DNA of 38,775 nucleotides from the NCBI GenBank assembly GCA_001917815.1, contig MNES01000028.1, forward strand, positions 1 through 38,775, written 5' to 3'. A model generated the notes under the pieces. That model did no database searches. It had not been told where the DNA came from and worked only from the letters and a program-made list of their open reading frames with translations. The position numbers and the translations under genes were made by a program. Numbering within the stretch: position 1 is the first letter of the stretch; every line of letters starts with the position of its first letter. The DNA is from Chloroflexi bacterium 13_1_40CM_65_17 (lineage in GTDB: Bacteria; Chloroflexota; Dormibacteria; Dormibacterales; Dormibacteraceae). Shown one piece after another: positions 23,601-30,897 of this stretch.

Positions 23601-24684
23601 GCTGGTCGACGCGCTCGAGCGCGAGCGCCAGATGATGAACGCCATCCTCCGGCACTCGCCCGTGGGCGTGATGCTCGAGGACTCCGCGGGCCGCATCGTG
23701 TACGCGAACCCCGAGGTCGAGGCGATCTACCGGCTGAGGGCATCCGAGATGCCAGGACGAAAGCTGTCGGAGATCTACGCCGCGGCGCGGGCCGAGCGCA
23801 GCGACGAGGACCTGGCGGACGGCACTCTCGAGCTGCGCATGGGCGAACCGATTCGGATCGTGCACGTTCGCCGCGTCGTCATTCCCGGTCTCGAAGGAGA
23901 GCCCGCCGGCATCCTGACGCTGCACGAGGACGTAACGGCGCAGCGGCTGGCCCTCGAGGCAAAGGACCTCATGCTGCGCGCGATCGGGCACGAGGTCCGC
24001 AGCCCGGCCGCGGCCATGAAGAACACGCTCGCCGGCATCATGCAGTGGGATACCACCATCGACGCTACGGGGCGGCGCGAGCTGCTCCAGGAGGCGTACG
24101 AATCCTCTGACCGCCTGCTGAGCCTCGTCGAGAGCCAGCTGATCATCGCCAAGCTCGAGACGCGCCACTTCGAGCCGGCCCCTGAGCCGGTTGACGTTGC
24201 GGCGACGCTCGAGGGCGTGATGGGCGTCATCCGCCACCGGTATGCGGAACGAGCGGAGGCGGTCGAGATCAACCTCCGTGATGGCCTGCCTCCCGCACTC
24301 TGCGAGCCCGCTCACCTGGCTCAGGTTTTGACGAACCTCATCGGCAACGCGCTGGAGTACACCTCCGGAGCCGTTTCGGTGCAGGCGCGCGCCGCCTCGC
24401 GCGGGTGGCTCGAGGTGACCGTTGTCGACCATGGACAGGGCCTGCCGTCCGGAAGCCTCGAAGGCCTCTTCGAGAAGACAGGTCCCGCCGGGCGCAACCG
24501 GTCGCAGGGCGGACTCGGGCTGGGCCTTTACCTCTGCCGCCTGGTGGTCGAGCGCAGCTTCGGCGGCCGGATCTGGGTGGCGTCGAGTGATCGCGGCGGA
24601 ACTACCTTCAAGTTCACGGTGCCGGCGATCACTGCCCCAGCGGGCAAGACTCGCGCCGGGGAATCCGTCACTACTGGTAGGTAG
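20605..24684 (+). CDS. Soluble multi-GAF/PAS sensor histidine kinase
   Basis: 1359-residue cytoplasmic sensor kinase with no membrane segment. Six GAF-like domains follow each other, starting near residues 48, 203, 354, 545, 720 and 858; most are preceded by a similar signalling helix (LDALNSIARAMASTLDEAS, LEVVNSIGRRLASSLDRWS, LEALHVLEMGVAGASDESQ). A PAS domain is at about 1003-1110 (LRHSPVGVMLEDSAGRIVYA). HisKA H-box IGHEVRSPAAAM has His1129; the ATPase has N-box LTNLIGNALEYT (about 1243), G1 VVDHGQGLP and G2 GGLGLGLYLCRLVVERSFGG. GTG 20599 is an alternative start. It is divergent from a receiver-only gene and followed by a kinase-like gene; the cognate regulator is unproven. Ligands of the GAF domains are unknown. 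Confidence 0.92.
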   Translation: MASPARSKPLGRRPSRKPEGADLNGARRGRPALVRHPRSDAPEPTPGALVHELGSCVTEADIVQVLYRGLHPVFGYDVVNLHVLEREGWYHSLPMDSGVLQDMRRRPLSGSVFAKQYAHPRTVVMPLDPKRQSISKGPGAGRTPKLVIWVPIEHQGEVIGSVIYQSYRNRPVPPTETAFLDEVHRRLGVLLANAYLNELTRNQARRLDALNSIARAMASTLDEASVLSALHTTLSQLLPVDVLHMAALEPEQPERVRLLKVQADSAPTSRWVAMRSPQAAAVRRILRDTKPVLTHEPSSALWVPIKESGSVRGGLGIQTKRSYAYEASTAAFLELVADEVTLALRNARSYEAIEGQRRRLEVVNSIGRRLASSLDRWSIMRTLREELSNFLDFDGFILATITQSKEGPVAEGYQYVAGVEEVVPPVALAVTGPSREAYETGHPVLVRSSPWARTFPRKGLERERWNVAQGAAVFPSGPPGDPRLISRSFVWVPVLSGDRITAMLSLQSYQDAAFDDWHVRLLQDVAAHVSLALANADHFAEAQAERARLEALHVLEMGVAGASDESQIADAVFGAVSDYTDATHVVLAYLDAGGNVVGFAGERGGSTDVLGPVPISEAPFFRRLMEAGGQVVDSVEPVDADLEGPVGHYVFSRKPSQVVWVPIMQGERVVAGISALRDDGSKFLPAHLKLLEAAAPVVGIALRTMRLHHANELALAQSVRIQELAALAGHELMSVVSNIADQARTMLESAGVACWAFDTEGRISATRASGDPAAEAVLSWAGLNSEDSWREAPTGVLAGSADGQAWSLIPLWYGDRLVGAIGSVHAVTHMAEPPPALDFARHAAVAIENSRLVAETRGRIRALEAVAAFTELTPTEPDRARSEMGRLVGRALASSHGDLWLLEDGHLVRRSPDGDMTPRVPVDEPAQLLRALTSATGSRRMRALLDLLGASPDAFGLPIQVEGRLVGLLVARMTAGASETRRLATVLAGQAAVLIGQLELVDALERERQMMNAILRHSPVGVMLEDSAGRIVYANPEVEAIYRLRASEMPGRKLSEIYAAARAERSDEDLADGTLELRMGEPIRIVHVRRVVIPGLEGEPAGILTLHEDVTAQRLALEAKDLMLRAIGHEVRSPAAAMKNTLAGIMQWDTTIDATGRRELLQEAYESSDRLLSLVESQLIIAKLETRHFEPAPEPVDVAATLEGVMGVIRHRYAERAEAVEINLRDGLPPALCEPAHLAQVLTNLIGNALEYTSGAVSVQARAASRGWLEVTVVDHGQGLPSGSLEGLFEKTGPAGRNRSQGGLGLGLYLCRLVVERSFGGRIWVASSDRGGTTFKFTVPAITAPAGKTRAGESVTTGR

Positions 24685-25466
24685 TGGTGAGTCGACGCAA
24701 TGGCGCCGGGGCGCGGCGCCTGTCTTCGAGCGCGCCTCTGTGGGTTAGGGTCGGCGGAGGGATGGAATCCATCCCGGACCACGCGCGTCATGGACCGGCC
24801 GATCCCGAATTCCCGCCGCCGGGAGGACCCTGGGAGGCGGTGTCGCTCAACGGGCGACTGGTGGGCTGGGCGGAGCACGCGGGATTGGCGCAGGCACGGC
24901 GGTGCGCGGAGCTCGGACAGAGCCTGGCCGATGACGAGCAGGCGTACCTCCTCGGTCGTCTGGGACACAAATTGCGCTCAGCGGTCCTCGCGCTGCAAGA
25001 ATCGGCCAGGCAGGCCGCGTTCGGGCGCCCCGAGCTGATGGAAGCCGTTTTCGAGCAGGCTCAAGAGGTCGGAAGGAGGGCGGCGGCGGTTGAAGCGGCG
25101 GCAATTCAGCCCAAGGATGCAGAACGTGGCGTCGCGCTGGGAGCGGTTTTGAACCTGGCTCTGCCCATCGCCGCCCGCTCGCTGCCGCAGGGCGCGGTCG
25201 TGCTGGGATCTGAGACCGCATTGGTTGATGCGTTCACTCGGGTCCAGGATTGGATGGGTGGGCCGGGGATGACCATCGCCGCTGAGCAGGTGGGCTCGTG
25301 GTGGAGGATATCCGTGGTGCCTGGCGGCGAGCGGAAGCCGATGCCGGTCCCTGAGATGGGCGAGCCTCTGGTACGCCTGATAGTCGACACGCACCTCGAA
25401 GGATGGCTCGACGTCGGCCGGCCTGAAGGCGCCGACATCTATCTGCGCGCACAACCCTCTCGTTGA
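24684..25466 (+). CDS. Degenerate histidine-kinase-like protein (H-box only)
   Basis: 260-residue protein with no clear family. Residues about 83-135 look like a kinase dimerisation helix: AYLLGRLGHKLRSAVLALQE places His95 as in an H-box (xGHELRxP), followed by a second long helix (LMEAVFEQAQEVGRRAAAVE). The C-terminal half (about 150-258) has an N-box-less, glycine-poor sequence with no DxGxG or GxGxG, so ATP binding seems lost. It may be a phosphotransfer or scaffold partner of the upstream kinase. GTG 24684 overlaps the kinase stop by 1 nt (TAGTG); ATG 24762 is an alternative start. Its stop overlaps the MBL start (TTGA), so the three genes are one unit. Confidence 0.65.
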   Translation: MVSRRNGAGARRLSSSAPLWVRVGGGMESIPDHARHGPADPEFPPPGGPWEAVSLNGRLVGWAEHAGLAQARRCAELGQSLADDEQAYLLGRLGHKLRSAVLALQESARQAAFGRPELMEAVFEQAQEVGRRAAAVEAAAIQPKDAERGVALGAVLNLALPIAARSLPQGAVVLGSETALVDAFTRVQDWMGGPGMTIAAEQVGSWWRISVVPGGERKPMPVPEMGEPLVRLIVDTHLEGWLDVGRPEGADIYLRAQPSR

Positions 25467-26236
25467 CGGAGGTTTCGCGCGTCGTTGCCCCGAATCCAGG
25501 TGCCTATACCGGGCCGGGCACCAACACCTGGATCGTCGACGCGGGACCGGTCAAGGTGGTCATCGATCCGGGTCCCGATGACGAGCACCATCTGGCAGCC
25601 CTGGACAGGCACCTGGGGGCTGCCACCGTCGGCGTCGTGCTGGTGACGCACTCACACCCCGACCATCTACCGCTGGCCGACCGGCTTGCGCAGCGACATC
25701 GCGCGACGGTGCGGCGCTACCCGGAGCTAGCTGATGGTGACGTGGTGCGTGTGGGCAACCTGAATGTCACTGCCCTGCACACGCCAGGGCACAGCGGCGA
25801 TCACCTGAGCTTCTGGCTCGAGGACGACCGTGCTCTCTTCACCGGAGACCTCGTGCTCGGGCGCGGGAGCTCGATGGTCACTTACCCAGAGGGCGACGTC
25901 GCGGCCTACCTCCGCTCGCTCGAGCGCCTTGCAGCCCTGAATCCCAGGATGCTGTTTCCAGGGCACTGGGACCCGGTGACCGATGCGATGGCGAAGATCG
26001 AGGAGTACCGCACCCACAGGCTCGCTCGCGAGGGGCAGGTGCTTGCCGAGATCAAGCGGGGACGCGGCACCGCCGAGGAGCTGACCCGGCGCGTCTACGG
26101 GCCGGAGCTTGGCGGGGAGCTGATGGTCGCCGCGGAGATGACGCTGCGCGCGCATCTCAAGAAGCTGGTCGACGAGCGCCGGGTGCAGGTTCGCAACATC
26201 AAAGGCGAAGAGGTTTACGAACGCTCGGTATCGTAG
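25463..26236 (+). CDS. MBL-fold hydrolase, LACTB2-like
   Basis: 257-residue metallo-beta-lactamase-fold hydrolase. Metal ligands THSHPDH (H63, H65, D67, H68), TPGHSGDH (about H111), LFTGDLVLG (about D129) and FPGHWDP (about H172). N-terminal APNPGAYTGPGTNTWIV is typical of the LACTB2-like branch; the C-terminal about 60 residues form the winged-helix tail of that branch (TAEELTRRVYG, LRAHLKKLVDERRV). LACTB2 is an RNA endonuclease, but members also act on thioesters, so the substrate is open. The TTG start overlaps the previous stop (TTGA). Confidence 0.88.
   Translation: MTEVSRVVAPNPGAYTGPGTNTWIVDAGPVKVVIDPGPDDEHHLAALDRHLGAATVGVVLVTHSHPDHLPLADRLAQRHRATVRRYPELADGDVVRVGNLNVTALHTPGHSGDHLSFWLEDDRALFTGDLVLGRGSSMVTYPEGDVAAYLRSLERLAALNPRMLFPGHWDPVTDAMAKIEEYRTHRLAREGQVLAEIKRGRGTAEELTRRVYGPELGGELMVAAEMTLRAHLKKLVDERRVQVRNIKGEEVYERSVS
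26229..26234 (+). promoter_or_regulatory. TATCGT -10 candidate of rlmN
   Basis: TATCGT ends 6 nt before GTG 26241 and overlaps the MBL stop codon. There is no Shine-Dalgarno; fits the leaderless pattern. Confidence 0.35.
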
Positions 26237-26240
26237 CCGT

Positions 26241-27305
26241 GTGACCGAACGCCCACCGATCCTTTCGATCTCTGCCAGGGAGCTCGAAGCATGGCTCTCG
26301 TCGCGCGACGTGCCCACGTATCGGCGCAAGCAACTGTGGGGCTGGCTTGCGCGCGGCGCCGCGTCGTTTGACGACATGCGCGACATTCCCAAGCCGCTCC
26401 GCGCAGAGCTCGACCACGAGTTCCGCATCACCTCGCTGCGGCCCGTGGCTGTGTCTCAGGCGGACCGTGGCCTGACGACCAAGACCCTCTACGAGCTGGA
26501 TGGAGGGCATTCGGTGGAAGCCGTCGTCATGCGTTACGCAGATCGCTCAACGCTTTGCATCTCCTCCCAGGCGGGCTGTCCCATCGGGTGTCCGTTCTGC
26601 GCCACGGGCAAGTTTCCGTTCGGCCGCAACCTCAAGTCGCACGAGATCGTCGAGCAGGCGCTCGATGCCGCGCGCATGCTGCCGGCCGAAGGCAGGCGCC
26701 TGTCGCATGTCGTGTTCATGGGCATGGGCGAGCCCATGGCGAACTACCAGGCTGTGGTCGAATCGGTACGGCGCATTTCCGATCCGGAGCTGCTGGCAAT
26801 CAGCCCGCGGCGCGTCGTCATCTCGACCAGCGGCCTCATTCCACGCATCGATCAGCTCGGCCAGGAGAAGCTTGCGGTGACCCTCGCGATCTCCCTTCAC
26901 GCGGCGCGCGATGACCTGCGCGATGTCCTGGTGCCGATCAATCGCAAATACCCGGTTGCCGACCTCGTAGCGTCCGCTCAGTCGTACGCCGACAGGACGA
27001 GCCGGCGCGTGAGCTACGAGTGGGTCCTCCTCGCCGGCGTCAACGACACCGAGCGAGATGCGGCAGAGCTCGGGAGACTGCTGCGCGGCAAGCTCGCGCA
27101 CGTCAACCTGATTCCATTCAACCCAGTCGACGACACGCCCTATCGAGCGCCGGATCGGGGCGGCGTGCGCCGGTTCCGGCAGCTCGTGGAGGCTCAGGGT
27201 TTGAATGTGACGGTGCGCGATACCCGGGGTCGTGAGGCTGACGCCGCGTGCGGCCAGCTCCACGAGCGCGTCATGCGTGAACGTTCCGCGGTCACGGCGT
27301 CATAA
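26241..27305 (+). CDS. rlmN: 23S rRNA (A2503-C2)/tRNA (A37-C2) methyltransferase
   Basis: 354-residue radical-SAM methyltransferase RlmN, modifying A2503 of 23S rRNA and A37 of some tRNAs. Cluster cysteines C113, C117 and C120 in AGCPIGCPFCATG, catalytic C106 seven residues earlier (TLCISSQAGC), and the methyl-carrying C337 in ADAACGQL, at the family's usual place near the C-terminus. Other motifs: VFMGMGEPMANY, ISTSGLIPRI, LAISLHAARDDLRDVLVPIN, LIPFNP. Start GTG 26241. Its TAA stop lies inside an ATAA overlap with the DUF72 gene. Confidence 0.96.
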   Translation: MTERPPILSISARELEAWLSSRDVPTYRRKQLWGWLARGAASFDDMRDIPKPLRAELDHEFRITSLRPVAVSQADRGLTTKTLYELDGGHSVEAVVMRYADRSTLCISSQAGCPIGCPFCATGKFPFGRNLKSHEIVEQALDAARMLPAEGRRLSHVVFMGMGEPMANYQAVVESVRRISDPELLAISPRRVVISTSGLIPRIDQLGQEKLAVTLAISLHAARDDLRDVLVPINRKYPVADLVASAQSYADRTSRRVSYEWVLLAGVNDTERDAAELGRLLRGKLAHVNLIPFNPVDDTPYRAPDRGGVRRFRQLVEAQGLNVTVRDTRGREADAACGQLHERVMRERSAVTAS

Positions 27306-27997
27306 GCAATCTTTACGCCGGCACGTCCGGTTTCAGCTACGCGAGCTGGAAGGGAAGGTTCTATCCGCCGGCGCTCTCCGGCTCGCGCATGCTCGGGTAC
27401 TACTCCGATCGTTTGCACGGTGTCGAGCTGAATGGCAGCTTCTACCGGACTCCACCGGAGTCGACGTTGTCGAAATGGGCTGACGGCACGCCATCAGATT
27501 TCCGCTTCTGCATGAAGGCCAATCGAGGACTCACATACTCAGGTGAAGCCTTCGACCGCGTCGGCCTGGCACGGTTGGTCAGTGAGCGGCTTGGCTCGCT
27601 TGGTGATCGGCTGGGTCCGATCCTCCTGCAGTTTCCACCGGTGCGCCAGCGCAACGTGGCCCTGCTCGACGGGCTCTTATCGGCGCTGGCGCGACCGGCC
27701 GCGGCCGAGTTTCGGCATGAGTCCTGGTTCCACGACGACACTTACGCCGTGCTGCGGGCGCATCATGCGGCGCTTGTAGTCACCGACGAGGAGAAATGGC
27801 CGCGGGCGCCGTTTATCGCACTCGGCCCGATCGCGTACTTCCGGCTGCGCCGCGGCTACACCTCGAAATCGCTGGCGCCTTGGGTCGACACCGTGAGCGC
27901 CGCCCTCGACTCACACGAGCAGGTGCACGTTTACTTCAAGCACGACCCACAGGCTCCGCGTCTTGCGCTGCGCCTGCAGCGCGCGCTCGGCGGATGA
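27302..27997 (+). CDS. DUF72 protein, apparent ATA start
   Basis: 231-residue DUF72 (YecE-like) TIM-barrel protein of unknown function. The family's N-terminal motif is present as LYAGTSGFSYASWKGRFYPP, then VELNGSFYRTPP, DFRFCMKANRGLTY, ILLQFPP, AEFRHESWF, VVTDEEKWPRAPF, AYFRLRR and VYFKHD. The first canonical start (ATG 27389) would delete the GTSGFSY strand. In frame above it there is no ATG, GTG or TTG back to a stop at 27278; the natural position is ATA 27302, which overlaps the rlmN TAA in an ATAA tetranucleotide. Either ATA is used by coupled reinitiation or an ATG was mis-called. Its 3' end overlaps the convergent lgt by 62 nt. Confidence 0.85.
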   Translation: MSNLYAGTSGFSYASWKGRFYPPALSGSRMLGYYSDRLHGVELNGSFYRTPPESTLSKWADGTPSDFRFCMKANRGLTYSGEAFDRVGLARLVSERLGSLGDRLGPILLQFPPVRQRNVALLDGLLSALARPAAAEFRHESWFHDDTYAVLRAHHAALVVTDEEKWPRAPFIALGPIAYFRLRRGYTSKSLAPWVDTVSAALDSHEQVHVYFKHDPQAPRLALRLQRALGG

Positions 27998-28763
27998 GGA
28001 GCGGGACGGCGATGACCGCGATCACGAACATGAGCAACGACGCTAACTGAGCCTGGCGCAGGCCGAAGATGATCGCGGGGTCGGTTCGGAAGTAGCTCAG
28101 CCAGAACCGGCCGAGGCCGTACAGGCCGAGATAGATCAAGCCCGGACCGCCGTCCGGCAGCTTCGCCTTCATGCGCTTGTGAAATGGCAGCAGCACCGCC
28201 AGCAGGCCAAGAGTGAGGATCATCTCGTAGGCAACCTCCGGATGCACCACCTGGCCGGGCTGGCCCAACGTGCTCGGGTTGACGTACTCCACGCCCCACG
28301 GCAAGTTCGTGGGCGTTCCGTGGTGCTCGCCGTTGATGACGTCGCCGATGCGGCCGACCGCGAGCCCGATCATGGCCGCCGGGCCGCCCGCATCAATGAC
28401 CTTCCAGAAGGAAAAATGCGCACGCCGCGCCCAGATGTACGCGCCGGCGATCGCTCCGAACAGACCGCCCCACTGGCTGATGCCTCCCTCGGTCAGGAAG
28501 AAGATGTGAAGCGGCTGTCCGGCGAAGAACTTGAAGTTCTCCCACACGTAGAGGGCGCGCGCGCCGACCAGGCCCAGCACGACCATCCACGTCACGCCGT
28601 CCGCGCCGTTTCTGACGTCGACCTTGTCCTTGCCTAGCACCCAAAGGCCAAGCCGAGCCGCGGCGAGGATGCCGAGCACCGAGAAGACGCCGTGCCATGT
28701 GATGAGCACCGGCCCGAGCCGAAACAGGTTGGGGTCGAGGTCGATGACGATGGCGAGGTACAT
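27936..28763 (-). CDS. lgt: Prolipoprotein diacylglyceryl transferase
   Basis: About 275-residue inner-membrane enzyme attaching diacylglycerol to the lipobox Cys of prolipoproteins. Family motifs: LITWHGVFSVLGI (the His-Gly of TM1), LVGARALYVWEN, GGISQWGGLFGAIAGAY and the signature GRIGDVINGEHHGTPTNLPW, where the usual GNF(I)NGE Asn is Asp; the essential Arg and Glu remain. LYGLGRFWLSYFRTDP follows in the last third. Seven hydrophobic segments. ATG 28763 overlaps the gltX stop (TGATG); GTG 28766 is equally possible (GTGA). The polar C-terminal tail overlaps the DUF72 gene. Confidence 0.93.
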   Translation of the reverse strand: MYLAIVIDLDPNLFRLGPVLITWHGVFSVLGILAAARLGLWVLGKDKVDVRNGADGVTWMVVLGLVGARALYVWENFKFFAGQPLHIFFLTEGGISQWGGLFGAIAGAYIWARRAHFSFWKVIDAGGPAAMIGLAVGRIGDVINGEHHGTPTNLPWGVEYVNPSTLGQPGQVVHPEVAYEMILTLGLLAVLLPFHKRMKAKLPDGGPGLIYLGLYGLGRFWLSYFRTDPAIIFGLRQAQLASLLMFVIAVIAVPLLIRRARAAGAAQDAEPVGRA

Positions 28764-30151
28764 CACGTTCCGAGCACTCTACGGATCCGCTCCATGGCGA
28801 CTTCCTCAGGGAGCAGCGCGAGCGTGTAGTCGATCGGCGGCGAGATCTTCTTGCCGGTGACGGCAAGGCGCAGCGGCATGAAGGTCTTATTCGGGCCCTG
28901 GCCGGACGCCTCCACCACCTGCATCAGCCTTTCATGAATCGCGCTCGGCTCCCACGCCACGTCCTTCAAGGCTTCGGCCGCGGCGCTGATCCGCTCGATC
29001 GATTCCGAATCGAGCGTGGGCGGCGTAGGGTCGGTCCACAGATATTCGAGCAGCGCCGTCGCATCTGAGAACTTTGTCATGCGAGTCTTCAATGCCGGCA
29101 CCGCGGCCGCAATCGTTGCTGCATCGAGCTTCGGAAGAAATGGCTGGAGGCGCCTGGCGAGCTCGGCGTCGTCCAGGGAACGGATCCACTCGCCGTTTAT
29201 CCAGTTCAGCTTCTCCCAGTCGAATCGCGCGCCTGCATGCTGCACGCGATCGAACGAGAAGACCCGCACCAGCTCATCGAACGTGAAGATCTCCTGCTGC
29301 GTGCCCGGGTTCCAGCCCAGCAGGGCGAGATAGTTGATCATCGCCTCGGGCAGATAACCCTTCTCGCGATATAGCGCCAGGTTCGCTTCAGGGTGCTTGC
29401 GTTTGGACAACTTGGCGCCGTCCTTGGCCAGGATCAGGGGCATGTGGGCATAAGCTGCCGGCCGCTCATAGCCGAGCGCATCGATGATCATCAGCTGGTA
29501 CGGCGTGTTCGACAGGTGCTCCTCGCCGCGGATCACGTGCGTGATCTTCATGAGCGCATCGTCGACCGGGCTGGCGAACTGATACGTCGGATAGCCGTCT
29601 GACTTCATCACGATGAAATCGCCGATGAGGTCGGCGTCGAATGTCATCTCGCCGCGGATCATGTCTGTGAAGTTGACCTTGCCACCGGGCACCTTGAAGC
29701 GAACGGCGAACTCCGTACGGTCCTTCGGGGGATCGATCAGACACCGGCGCGAGTATTTGTAGGGCCGCCTCTCGGCCTGCGCCTGCCTGCGTTCCGCGTC
29801 GAGCTCTTCAGGGGTGCAATAGCACTTGTACGCCTTGCCCTCGGCGAGCAGCTTGACGGCGTTCTGCTTGTACAGATCGACGCGCTCGGACTGTCGGTAT
29901 GGGGCGTAAGGGCCGCCTTTGTCGGGCCCTTCGTCCCAGTCGAGACCGAGCCAGCGCAAGGCTTCATAGATCAACAGTTCGTACTCGGGACGGTTGCGCT
30001 CGACGTCTGTGTCGTCGACGCGCAGCGCGAACGTTCCGTTTCGCTGCCGCGCGAAAAGGACGTTGTAGAGGGCTGTCGAGGCAGTGCCCAGGTGCGCGAA
30101 CCCGGTCGGGCTCGGCGCGATTCGCACGCGGACTGCTGGTGCTTCGGACAC
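28763..30151 (-). CDS. gltX: Glutamyl-tRNA synthetase
   Basis: About 462-residue class I synthetase. HIGH-type motif PSPTGFAHLGTASTALYN near the N-terminus, RVDDTDVERNRPEYE, zinc-region CYCTPEELDAERRQAQAER, QFASPVDDALMKITHVIRGE, and the KMSKS-type KDGAKLSKRKH. The C-terminal helical anticodon domain ends VAMERIRRVLG. Bacterial length. Whether it also charges tRNA-Gln cannot be told here. I choose GTG 30151 because TAGCAT (30163-30158) stands 6 nt before it; ATG 30157, which abuts that box, is the alternative, two residues longer. It forms an operon with lgt. Confidence 0.96.
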   Translation of the reverse strand: MSEAPAVRVRIAPSPTGFAHLGTASTALYNVLFARQRNGTFALRVDDTDVERNRPEYELLIYEALRWLGLDWDEGPDKGGPYAPYRQSERVDLYKQNAVKLLAEGKAYKCYCTPEELDAERRQAQAERRPYKYSRRCLIDPPKDRTEFAVRFKVPGGKVNFTDMIRGEMTFDADLIGDFIVMKSDGYPTYQFASPVDDALMKITHVIRGEEHLSNTPYQLMIIDALGYERPAAYAHMPLILAKDGAKLSKRKHPEANLALYREKGYLPEAMINYLALLGWNPGTQQEIFTFDELVRVFSFDRVQHAGARFDWEKLNWINGEWIRSLDDAELARRLQPFLPKLDAATIAAAVPALKTRMTKFSDATALLEYLWTDPTPPTLDSESIERISAAAEALKDVAWEPSAIHERLMQVVEASGQGPNKTFMPLRLAVTGKKISPPIDYTLALLPEEVAMERIRRVLGT

Positions 30152-30157
30152 GCCCAT

Positions 30158-30163
30158 ATGCTA
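30158..30163 (-). promoter_or_regulatory. TAGCAT -10 box of gltX
   Basis: TAGCAT read on minus, 6 nt before GTG 30151, the same hexamer and spacing as before menH. It touches the GGGAGG (30164-30169) of the divergent S51 gene. Confidence 0.4.
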
Positions 30164-30177
30164 GGGAGGTGCCGGAC

Positions 30178-30897
30178 GTGCCTGGAGTGCTCGCTCTTGT
30201 CGGCGGAGACGAGTTCAACCCGGGCAACGAAGAGCAGGACCGCATCCTCGCCAATGCCGCCGGCTCCGGCCCGGCCTACGTCGTGCCCACCGCGGCCGCG
30301 CGGCAAGGCCCGGAACGCGCAGTGGCCCACGCACAGGCATGGTTCCGCCAGTTCGGCCTCGGGCTGGTGGAGCTGCCGGTCCTGAAACGCGCGGACGCCA
30401 ACTCCAAAGACGTGGCCGCGCTCGCTCGTGGCGGCGGATTCTTCTACCTGGTCGGCGGAGATCCAGGCCTGGTCGCCCAGGTGCTGCACTCCTCGAGGGT
30501 CTGGAACGCAATCACGGAGGCCTGGCACGAAGGTGCGGCGCTCGCGGGATCGTCAGCCGGCGCGATGGCCCTGTGCAGCCACACGCTCATCCGCGCCAGC
30601 TGGCCGAACCGTTTCAATCGCCGGCCCACTGAGGCACTGGGGCTCGTGGCTGATACAGCCGTGCTTCCGCATTTCGAAACTTTCGGCCATCGCTGGGTCG
30701 ACTCTGCTCAGCACGCGCTGCCCGGAGCGACCCTGCTCGGCATCGACGAGCGCAGCGCCGTGGTCTGGCACAACTCCAAATGGCAGGCGATGGGTCCTGG
30801 CGCGGTGACCGTGATCAAGAAAGGAAAGACCAAACGCTTCGCCTCCGGCCAGGAAGTCGCGGGGTTGCGCGCCCCCGCCCGCATACTTTCTGCGTGA
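30178..30897 (+). CDS. Peptidase S51 / cyanophycinase-like protein
   Basis: 239-residue S51-family serine hydrolase (dipeptidase E/cyanophycinase fold). Nucleophile elbow LAGSSAGAMAL (Ser near residue 127), FYLVGGDPGLVAQVL upstream, and LPHFETFGHRW and LLGIDERSAVVW downstream, all in the family order. GTG 30178 is chosen because GGGAGG (30164-30169) lies 8 nt before it; GTG 30169 lies inside that element. It is divergent from gltX and overlaps the next gene by GTGA. The full cyanophycinase is longer, so a small-peptidase role is likelier than cyanophycin breakdown. Confidence 0.83.
   Translation: MPGVLALVGGDEFNPGNEEQDRILANAAGSGPAYVVPTAAARQGPERAVAHAQAWFRQFGLGLVELPVLKRADANSKDVAALARGGGFFYLVGGDPGLVAQVLHSSRVWNAITEAWHEGAALAGSSAGAMALCSHTLIRASWPNRFNRRPTEALGLVADTAVLPHFETFGHRWVDSAQHALPGATLLGIDERSAVVWHNSKWQAMGPGAVTVIKKGKTKRFASGQEVAGLRAPARILSA

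Noticed and set aside
23305-24432. 375-codon open frame on minus, opposite the kinase C-terminus
   Set aside because: Lies opposite the PAS, HisKA and ATPase motifs and shows no motif itself.
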